This document shows, piece after piece, positions 23,545 to 31,922 of a stretch of 64,000 nucleotides of DNA (position 1 is its first letter; every line of letters begins with the position of its first letter). This DNA comes from Ulota crispa (lineage: Eukaryota > Streptophyta > Bryopsida > Orthotrichales > Orthotrichaceae). The DNA is taken from positions 2,604,001 through 2,668,000 of the forward strand of contig OY987250.1 in assembly GCA_963920765.1 (NCBI GenBank). Direction: 5' to 3'. The notes beneath the pieces are model-generated. The model did no database searches and was not told the origin of the DNA. It was given only the letters and a program-made list of their open reading frames with translations. A program made the translations under genes and the position numbers.

Positions 23545-24447
23545 GAGCATCTCCACCACACTAGTAGTTTTTCATCCTTGGGAAACGCCTTGAGTTTTCT
23601 TTCCTATGTTGAGCTATAATTTCCTCCACAAGTGCAATTAGGCAAAATAGTGCTCAACCAATATTAGGCTTCCTTGCTTGGAAAAGTGGATAGAATCTTC
23701 ACTCATTGCTTACTCAACCTATTAATTGATCAAAGAAAAAGTACACAAAATATTGCATTTAGGTTGTCTTGACAACTAGGTTGCCTTACCATAATCATTT
23801 ACCTCATGACTCATGACTTGACTACTTGGAGGCAAATGCAACTCTACAGATAATTGGATTTCACATGGTTTACAACTTGAATGCCCCTAGTTTGGTTTTC
23901 TAAAACTTTATTGTTGTCTCCAAGCCCTTTAAAAATTGTTAGTTGCAATAGTTTTTGATAAACATTATTGTAACAATAGTAAATATTTATTTAGAGTAAA
24001 ATGTCAAAAAATTAGCTTGGAGCAACCTAAATGCAATAGTTTGTGTAGCATTTAGAGGAGTTACCGTGCACTAGAAACATGAAAATTTTACCGTGCAAGA
24101 GAGAATTTTTTGGCAGGTCCAAGCATAATTAATTGCTCTCTTTTCATCCAAAAGTGGTCCCAACACGGTGTTTTGTAGGACAAGTGGAGCAATGTTCATG
24201 AAATTTTTTGGCTTTCACCAGCTAAAAATTGGCATTTTTTGTATTCAACCAGTTTTCTTCTAGACCATGCCAAATTATTTTCTAAATTTGCATAGTAATA
24301 TGCTATATTTAGATTTTAAAAGTAAAATCTAACCAATTTCTTTTGCCGGCAATTTCAAAATGCAACTTGGTTTTTTCCCAATTCCACTAGCTAACAATGA
24401 ACTAGCAACTCGTTTTTCCCGCACATTGTGGAGGGGTGGAGATGCTT
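23545..24447. mobile_element. PIF/Harbinger-like MITE (GAGCATC family)
   Basis: GAGCATCTCCACC and GGGTGGAGATGCTT form the ends, flanked by TAA on both sides (23542-23544 and 24448-24450). About 903 bp with no transposase frame. The right-hand TAA is shared with the start of the next MITE. Confidence 0.7.
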
Positions 24448-24449
24448 TA

Positions 24450-24762
24450 AGGTAGGAACACCCATAAGCGTCAGTGTCCCCATAACTGTCACCTCTAAAA
24501 TCTTAAAAAATCTATGGAAGTGAATAGATGTAATGACAAGGATGTACAACATGTGGACATGAAATCTTAAAAGTGGTTATGGGTGCAATGACAATTTGCT
24601 TTTTAAAAATCCACAACTTATTCTCATAGTATCCAAATAATACATTTGAAAGTGCAAACTTATTTTTTTTCTGTTCCTAATAGGATCCTATAATTTGTTA
24701 ATTGTTTATTAATAATCATCATATTCAAAACCCTTAGTTTAACGTTATGAGTACTCCTACCT
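24450..24762. mobile_element. TAAGGTAGG-family MITE
   Basis: AGGTAGGAACACCCATAAGC on the left and the inverse AACGTTATGAGTACTCCTACC on the right, with TA on both sides. The body is nearly the same as 46816-47119 ('gtcagtgtccccataactgt', 'aagtgaatagatgtaatgac'). It abuts the PIF-like element ending at 24447. Confidence 0.8.
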
Positions 24763-25019
24763 TATACAAGTTACTCTCCATCAGTTTCAAACCACCGATT
24801 TTGGGCCTGTGTGGCCCCGACAATCAGTTGACCCCGGCCACCTAAATGCAAAATATTCAGTGCAGTAATGCTACAAAATTCTGCATTTCAACGAATGAAA
24901 ACATAAAATAAAATATTGCCTAATCTCGGATAAAAGTCTACACGTGGAAAGTCCACGTCATCATCAGAGAATCCGAAGAATGATTCCTCTCCCTTCCTTG
25001 ATACCACAGACTTCACGAG

Positions 25020-25158
25020 TATTGCGAAGAGAGCTGGAATCGAGCTAAGCTCTTCCGCTTTCACGTGAGTTCAGTTGCATCAAGATCGATTCTCCAACGA
25101 CACTCGAGGCGCGTGCATTTATAACCTCATAAGAAGAAGAAGAATCCTCACTCCTCAG
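25020..25158 (+). promoter_or_regulatory. Probable 5' leader exon of MIC10
   Basis: A GC-richer block (with 'cgaagagagctggaatcg', 'cgacactcgaggcgcgtg') ends CCTCAG|GTACGG, a strong splice donor after 25158. It would be a non-coding first exon joined to the acceptor ATACAG at 28271, five bases before the MIC10 ATG. The transcription start is not located. Confidence 0.45.
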
Positions 25159-25269
25159 GTACGGCACAGTTCGCTCATTCGCATTAAAAAATTTCATATC
25201 ATTTGCCGCGATTAGCTCTCATGGAGCTACATTTCAGTAAGATTTATGCAAACTATTTTTAACTTGAAG

Positions 25270-26095
25270 TTCACTGCGAGTTAATTGCCCTTTGATTTTA
25301 TTATGCCTTTCAACTAGAAAGATATTGGAATTTTTACTCTTCTTACGTAGTGTTATGTACCAGAAGTCTAGGGTTTCTGTTTTCATTATAGGGATCTAGA
25401 GATTGTGAACATGAAATAGTGGAATTAGATGAGAAGAACGTAAATTAGCTGTTTGCGAAAATAGTTCCAAGGTCGCTTCTGCTCGTCATTAGCTTGAAGC
25501 TGGTGCTGTACCGCTCATTGTCTATGCCAATTCAATTTTAGGGTTTGGGGTTTTTAAATCAGAAGTGTTTTCGTCTATTTGGTTATCCTTTTAATGTCTT
25601 ATAAGCTTTGAGTGACTGAGTGAGCTTAGTACGGTAGCTTTGTAGGGGTCATATGTGAAATTAGGGTTTGGAGTTGATTGAAGGTGCATGCGAGTTATTG
25701 CCCTTTGATTTATTATGCCTTTCAACTAGAAAGGTATTGGAATTTTTACACTTCACAGGTAGTGTATTGTACCAGAAGTGTAGGGTTTCAGTTTTCTTAG
25801 AGGAATCTAGAGATTGCGAACATGAAGCAGTGGAATTAGATGAGAAGAACGGAAGTAGTTGTTTGCAAAAATAGTTCCGAGGTCGCTTCTGCTCGTAATT
25901 AGCTTGAAACTGGTAACCGCACTGCTCAGTGTCTATACCAATTCAATTTTAGGGTTTGGTTCTTTTAAATCAGAAGTATTTTTTTCTATTTAGTTATGGG
26001 TTTAGGGTCTTATAAGCTTTGAGTGACTGAGTGAGCTTAGTACGGTAACTTTGTAGGGGCCATATGTGAAATTAGGGTTTGGAGTCGATTGTAGA
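25270..26095 (+). repeat. Tandem duplication in MIC10 leader intron, about 415 bp x2
   Basis: 'tgcctttcaactagaaag' starts near 25303 and again near 25717. Both copies run through 'ggaattagatgagaagaacg', 'ggtcgcttctgctcgt' and 'gagtgactgagtgagcttag' to 'attagggtttggagt'. They differ by scattered substitutions. The duplication lies entirely within the inferred first intron. Confidence 0.85.
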
Positions 26096-26392
26096 TGCAC
26101 TGATGGTTGGGAGTGATGACTCCATTTGATAGGTTACTCTCGGGGTATTTTTTGAGCTGTGGTTTTTTCGATGTAATGGTCGTTCGATACCCTGTTTGAC
26201 TCCTATTTTGGGAGTACAAGGGTAAAATGTTTTTTTGATTTCTTTTGGTTACAACCTTGGGCTCATCTCCGAAATCAAGGAAGAATCATGGTGTTTCAGC
26301 ATGCTTTGAGATTTTCTATCTTTGACATACTTCCTGTAACATTTAGAGTTCAAGAGTTTTGCTGAAGTAAGCTATATGAATCGTTTCCTATA

Positions 26393-26706
26393 AGGTAGCA
26401 GCACCCATAACAGTCAAATTAAGGGTTTTGAACATGATGATCATTAATAAACATTTAGCAAATTATAGGATCCTATTGGCAAGAGAAAAATGATGAGTTT
26501 GCACTTTTGAATGTATTATTTGGATATTTTGAGAATAAGTTGTGATTTTTTAAAGAGCTGATTGCAATTGCACCTAATACCAACACTAAGGATTCATGCT
26601 CATATGTTGTACATCTGTGTACTTTTATCTATTCACTTCCACAAATTTTCCAAGATTTTAGAGGTGATGGTTATGGGTACAGTGATGGTTATGGGTGCTG
26701 CTTCCT
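26393..26706. mobile_element. TAAGGTAGG-family MITE, inverted orientation
   Basis: AGGTAGCAGCACCCATAAC and GTTATGGGTGCTGCTTCCT form inverted ends with TA on both sides. The body is the reverse of copies at 24450 and 46816 ('catgatgatcattaataaac', 'aaattataggatcctatt'). It is located in the MIC10 leader intron. Confidence 0.8.
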
Positions 26707-26769
26707 TAGCTCCCTCTTAGGTTCCCTCATAGCAGCTCCTGCAAAATTTAGCATGCTCTTGCATTCTAA

Positions 26770-26963
26770 GGGCATCCGCACCCTTATTTGCCAAAGGGCC
26801 TGACACGAGTTAATGTTGGATGGTAAGTGTCCCGGGTCCTTCAGTATATATTCATGCTACTCAGTTCTACTTTATGAAGTGGGACCAGAATTTTTAGAGC
26901 TCTTCCAAAACTATATGTAAACTTTTAGCCAGTCCATTTGGAGAGCCAAGGGCGAGGATGCCC
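26770..26963. mobile_element. PIF/Harbinger-like MITE (GGGCATC family), short
   Basis: GGGCATCCGCACCCTTATTT and GGGCGAGGATGCCC form the ends, with TAA on both sides (26767-26769 and 26964-26966). At 194 bp it is the shortest copy. It lies in the MIC10 leader intron. Confidence 0.6.
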
Positions 26964-27169
26964 TAAGGCATATTCGTTGAATCCAAACTGTATTCTGCTT
27001 CTGTCAGATGGACAGGAAGATGATTGTACCTATAGAACAACGTAAAAATGTTTTGTAAAAATCCACTTCGACGGATGATTAGCTTGATCCTTCCCTTTGA
27101 TAATTCACTCGTTAGTTTGTTGCTCAGATTTAGTATCATGTTGGCATAAACCGTAAAGGATGTTGTTGT

Positions 27170-27389
27170 GTTGTATACGCTCTATCGTGTTCTATACGGA
27201 TGGAATGTGTGGGTAGCACATGAATCCCATTGGAGCTGTAAGTTTTAAGCCAAATCACAAACATACTACCTATCAACTAGGATTTTTTGGTAATTTTTGA
27301 CATTTGTCATAAAACCATTTCTTCAAATACTAAATTGTCCTCATATGATATAGCCAACACTTTTGGTAGGCAACATTCTTTAGGGGTTA
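27170..27389. repeat. Dispersed repeat, paired with 31130-31345
   Basis: 'gtatacgctctatcg', 'gggtagcacatgaa', 'aaacatactacc', 'aggattttttgg' and 'cacttttggtaggcaacat' occur in the same order at 31130-31345. Here the block runs into TTTAGGGGTTAAC; the other copy runs into a PIF-like MITE. Non-coding and of unknown type. Confidence 0.7.
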
Positions 27390-27737
27390 ACATGGGCATT
27401 CAAAAGCCTTTCTGCTTTAGCTACCCACAGTATTTGGCTTATGCACCCTTCTCACCCTCTCCACCTACACTAATTGCGCAAGCTGTCGATGAAAACTTGA
27501 CTTATCACTTGATGTGTTCTATATTCATTTACAGTAGGGGGCGGCGGAAGATGGTACAATCAGTTTTTAAAAGTATGCTTGAAATTTAGGATGACCAACC
27601 GTGTCATTGAATATTTCACCTTCTGGTTTTTCAGTCTGAAACCAAGGGGAAGGGTTGGATTTTGAGAATCTTCTTTGTTTTCAAAATCCCTTTTTGTTGA
27701 ACCTCTCCCATTGTTATTGAAAAATAAACTTGCATGT

Positions 27738-28117
27738 AAGGTAGGAGCACCCATGGGCGTCATTGACAAAGTCAAGGAGTGATAATTAGAAAAGCAAATA
27801 ATTATGGGTACTTAAGTGATAGTTATGGGTGACAAAGTGATGGTTGTGGGTGACTAGCATGACGGTTTTGAGTACACATCTCACTATTTAAGAACCAACA
27901 AGCCTTGTTTTTAGCATCTCTTACACACGGTTTCTACAAATTCAGTGATTTTGGACTTTGAAATTTTTTTGTGAACAAATGCTTGCAATTGGAACCTTGA
28001 AATTGATGTCAATATTTTTGGTTTCCACTTCCTAACATACGGTATTTTTTTCAAAGTTAGTCAATTGTTTTACCTACTCCAAAACCCTCATTTTCACACT
28101 TATGGGTGCGCCTACCT
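27738..28117. mobile_element. TAAGGTAGG-ended MITE, second subfamily
   Basis: AGGTAGGAGCACCCATGGGC and CACTTATGGGTGCGCCTACC form the ends with TA on both sides. The body differs from the 24450/46816 type and matches the partial copy at 1-234. It sits just upstream of the MIC10 coding exon, inside the leader intron. Confidence 0.75.
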
Positions 28118-28275
28118 TAATTAAAACAGGAATGTGAAAGCTCTTTTCTGGTTTTTTCTTTCTACATATGACACTTGTACCATCCATTCAAATGTTTTAT
28201 CCTTCAGCAGAAGTCCCAACTCTGACGCTCACTAATGGTTGGTTGCATTGCATTGCATTGCATTGATACAGAAAG

Positions 28276-28584
28276 ATGGAGCGACCACCGCAACTCGACT
28301 ACACACAAAAGTTTGATGCTGCCATGGACATTACCTTGAGACGCCTTGTGTATGGTTCCCTCGCAGGAACTGCAAGTGCTCTGCTCCTCTTCAGGAGCCC
28401 TTCTACCCGCTGGGCTGCCGTGGCTTTCGGTGCTGGTGCAGGCCTCGGTTCCGCCTTCACTGACTCCTCCGAGCTTTACAAGGGCTTGTTTGTTTCGAAT
28501 CTATCATCTCTTTCATCACGACTGCCTGCTGCCGATGTCCCCGAGCCCACCAAGCCTGTTGCCCAAGAAGCCCCTCAAGCTTGA
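28276..28584 (+). CDS. MIC10: MICOS complex subunit MIC10
   Basis: A single coding exon of 102 codons plus stop. MIC10 is a small inner-membrane protein of the mitochondrial contact site and cristae organising system; it oligomerises and bends the membrane at crista junctions. Visible features are an N-terminal helix with KFDAAMDITLRRLVYGS, a first hydrophobic segment (about residues 27-42), the RSPSTRW loop, and a second hydrophobic segment with the glycine ladder GAGAGLGSAF (about 52-62). This two-hairpin Gly-rich layout is the family hallmark. The tail is Pro/Ala-rich. The length fits plant MIC10. The ATG follows the acceptor ATACAG|AAAG by four bases, so translation starts at the head of the second exon after a leader intron of about 3.1 kb. 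The end of the gene, including the stop codon, is copied in tandem downstream. Confidence 0.93.
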   Translation: MERPPQLDYTQKFDAAMDITLRRLVYGSLAGTASALLLFRSPSTRWAAVAFGAGAGLGSAFTDSSELYKGLFVSNLSSLSSRLPAADVPEPTKPVAQEAPQA

Positions 28585-29150
28585 ATTATCATTGAAAGTC
28601 AGTCAACGTGATAATTTGTTATCTGCTCATTGTTCCTGCTCAGCATGCAATTGTTAGGCTCTGAATAAGCTGTTTAATTGAGTTAGGAGAGCAGAATGTT
28701 CTTAAATACATGGGACATCAATTGGTAGTATTGTTGAAGTGGCCCTCAAGCTTGAATTGCATTGACAATCAGTCAGTGTGGGAATTTGCTATCTGCTCGT
28801 TGTTCTTGCTCAGCATGCAATTGTCGGATGCTTTGGCTCTGAATAAGCTGGTTAATTATAGTTATGAGAGCAGAATGTTCTTAAACACATGGGCATCAAT
28901 TGGTAGTATTGTTGAAGAGTTTTGAGGACGTTGTTCCCAAGCCCAAGCCTGTTGCCCAAGAAGCCTCACAAGCTTGAATTGCATTGACAATCATTCAGTG
29001 TAGGAATTTGCTATCTACTCGTTGTTCCTGCTCAGCATGCAATTGTTAGGCTCTGAATAAGCTGTTTAATTGAGTTAGGAGAGCAGAATGTTCTTAAAAA
29101 CATGGGCATTAATTGTTAGTATTGTTGAAGTGTTTTGAGGACATTGTTTG
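28540..29150 (+). repeat. Triplicated 3' end of MIC10, about 200 bp per unit
   Basis: Three tandem copies of the gene tail. Each has 'tcaagcttgaatt' (coding end plus stop), 'tcagcatgcaattgt', 'ctctgaataagctg', 'gagcagaatgttcttaaa' and 'tagtattgttgaag'. The third unit again reads AAGCCTGTTGCCCAAGAAGC before its TGA, so it contains a copy of the last ten or so codons (PKPVAQEASQA with one substitution). Only the first tail is attached to the full reading frame; alternative polyadenylation sites could lie in each unit. Confidence 0.85.
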
Positions 29151-29401
29151 AGTGCGTCTTTTTGTATAAACTTTTTCTTTTGTAACGAAGACCTTCCTTT
29201 GCGTTATCTGTGGGATATGGAATGAACAGCTTCTTTTCTCGTGAGTGTAGGTATCTTTTCTATGGGAACTTAAGGGCAAATTTCCATGCTGCATTGGAAT
29301 TGGCTACAGTGATGAGCGTTTTCTCAGGTACCCAAAACACTAGTGTCTTACAAAAAAATTGTCAAAAACATGGAAGTTGAACTTTACTAGTTTAATTTGT
29401 A

Positions 29402-29713
29402 GGGAAAATTTCATGGATACCTCTGAAGTTTGCCATATTTTCATAGATACCCCTGCTTTTTCAGAAATATCACAAATATCCTTGGACCAAAAAATCTAGG
29501 CGTTTGTTTTGTTGTGCATGTCATTTCCCTTCTTCCTTTGTGCTCACACATAACATGAAAGAAGTAGTATGCGCACAAAGGGAGAAGGAAGTGACATGCA
29601 CAACAAAACAAACGCCTAAATTTTTTGGTCCAAGGATATTTCTTAAATATCTGAAAAAGCAGGGGTATCTATGAAAACATGACAAACTTCAGGTGTATCC
29701 ATGAAATTTTCCC
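29402..29713. mobile_element. Mutator-like fold-back MITE, family B, copy 1
   Basis: GGGAAAATTTCATGGATACC and its inverse GGTGTATCCATGAAATTTTCCC form the ends of a near-complete palindrome. The flanks TAATTTGTA (29393-29401) and TAATTTTTA (29714-29722) match at 8 of 9 positions, a Mutator-type 9-bp target duplication. About 312 bp, no coding capacity. Related copies lie at 33806 and 42717. Confidence 0.85.
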
Positions 29714-31129
29714 TAATTTTTAATGCTTTCTGATGAGAACATGCAGGACAACATATATTATGTGGAACATAATGAGTGTTTGATCATTAAAGCTTCATAA
29801 AGAGGACATTCAAGATAACTTGTGATGTAAATTATTTTATATTTTGATCTTGTTTTGCAGTGGATAATGTCTGGATATGGTTATGATATTGAGTGTAGAA
29901 GGTGGTCGTATATGTTTTTCGGGTATATTTTGTAAATATGTTTGGCCAATCACATGAGATTCAAAGGACGGTTTAGTATAAATGAATTATCTTTTAACTA
30001 AGGGATTGAACTTTTGATTTACTTTGTAACTTTTAATCAAAAACGAACGTTTTCAAAAGAAAACAAAGATTATTTCACATATAATGTATATACACAAAAG
30101 ACAGAAAATCAGTGTCATTGGGCATGACAAAAAGAGAAAATGCTCGTCTTTAATATTTTAGAGAACTTTATAGCATGTGGTGCCTCTAACCTTTGTTCTT
30201 GTATTGCAACAATATGATTTCCTACACATGCTACATATACCCATTTTTAAACTCATACTAATCTTGGATCTAAGCTTGCCAAAGAAATTCTTACAATTCC
30301 AACAAGTCATGTGACTCACAACAAGACTTCCAAATCATTGGTGATGGCTCTAAAAGCTATTAACATTAAATGTTCTAAAGCTGTACTCCCTAATTAGGTC
30401 CATCGCACATCCTTTTGAGCATTATTTAATGGTGTTCACAAATGAAACTCAATCTGGCTCATTAGCAACCTAGTAAAGAGCAAGACAATACCTTACCAAT
30501 ATCAAATGCTATGGTGAACTATGGTGGTCCTGGTCCATGACACAATAAAAACATAATAAATGTGGTCATGAAAGCTCAACTACCTTAACTTCAACTATTA
30601 TTGCTTACCACAAGACTTTATAGAAATGAGGAGGAAGATCATCTCTTCTCACCATCCCTCCTCATCATTCTCTTTGCAAACTTCATGCGATTGTTTTGAC
30701 CCCTTTATCTTATGGAATTGTGTTGTATAATACAATTTTTTTTGTCAAGATTAAAAACTATTAGCGTAGGTTGAGGTAATAGAATTCCCCGATGTAAAAC
30801 TCAACGAATAGATCAAAAAAAGTGTGGATGAATATACATTTGCAGGAATCTTGTTTAATAGGGAATTGTGCACCTGCAACCTAACAAGTAGTATTTTTTG
30901 TCGCTTCTAAGGTAAAATTTACTCCTTTTTAATGCAAATGTACCCTTAAAATGGTTTTCCAAAATAGTGTTCCCAAAGATTTTTGACTTTCACAACCGAT
31001 CATTTTACAAGCCTGCATCAAATATTGTTTTTATTTATAGTATAATTATAGCTTTAAAAAATAATTAACCAGTTTTTTTGTATTTTAACTGGTCAACAAA
31101 TACACTTAACCCCAAAGTATGTTTCATAA
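29714..31129. other. Gene-free stretch
   Basis: AT-rich spacer with no supported gene, repeat or motif. Confidence 0.4.
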
Positions 31130-31345
31130 TTGTATACGCTCTCTAGTATTGTATTGGGATGGGATATTTGGGTAGCACATGAGCCCCATTGGAGATGTAA
31201 ATTTTAAGCCAAGTCATAAACATACTACCAATTAATTAGGATTTTTTGGACTTTTTTACATTTGTCATAAAGTAATTTCTTCCAATGTTAAATGATTCTT
31301 GTATGAATACAACCAACACTTTTGGTAGGCAACATCCTTTAGGGC
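31130..31345. repeat. Dispersed repeat, paired with 27170-27389
   Basis: Same ordered blocks as the copy at 27170-27389, about 80-85% alike by eye. Its right end merges into the PIF-like MITE at 31342. Confidence 0.7.
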
Positions 31346-31666
31346 ATCTCCACCAATGGTTCAAACATGCTCAAAGTGGATGAAAAGTGTTGATGCCCCT
31401 CTCAAAACTCTCTCAAGACACTTTGTCCTACTGTGTTTAGCAAGGGCCCTTCAAGATGTTATTGATCACTATTCATCCTAAATTTAGTGGATTTTATTCT
31501 TTACTTTCCTTCATAAGTGGTCAAATGATTATTTATGAGGCATGTTGAAGTGACATGCCACCTTTTTGAAGAGCATGGGTGGAGAGCAAGGAGCTTGAGG
31601 CCACTTCAGAAACAGAAATAGATGAAAACCTTTGAACGCGCCAGGACCGGTGGAGTGGAGATGCTC
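31342..31666. mobile_element. PIF/Harbinger-like MITE (GGGCATC family)
   Basis: GGGCATCTCCACCAATGG and CGGTGGAGTGGAGATGCTC form the ends, with TTA on both sides (31339-31341 and 31667-31669). About 325 bp. It ends about 255 bp before the COX6A start codon, so it sits in or next to the promoter. Confidence 0.75.
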
Positions 31667-31922
31667 TTAGGCCAGTTCTCTCTGCACAATGTTCCAAAAT
31701 ACTACAAAGATGTTGACCAATCAAATTCGTAGAATGGTGACAGGGCATGCCCCCGCTGCACCGAACACCGCGCCATGTAGAGTGCACCTGATTCCGCGGG
31801 AAGAACAAAACAAAACAAAGCCTTCCACATTCCTTCCACTTGTCTAACCATTTTGTCTTGTCTAGTTCGACTGTTGCCATTCTGTTCTGCGTTTTCTACT
31901 AAGCTCACACTTGTTTGCAGCG

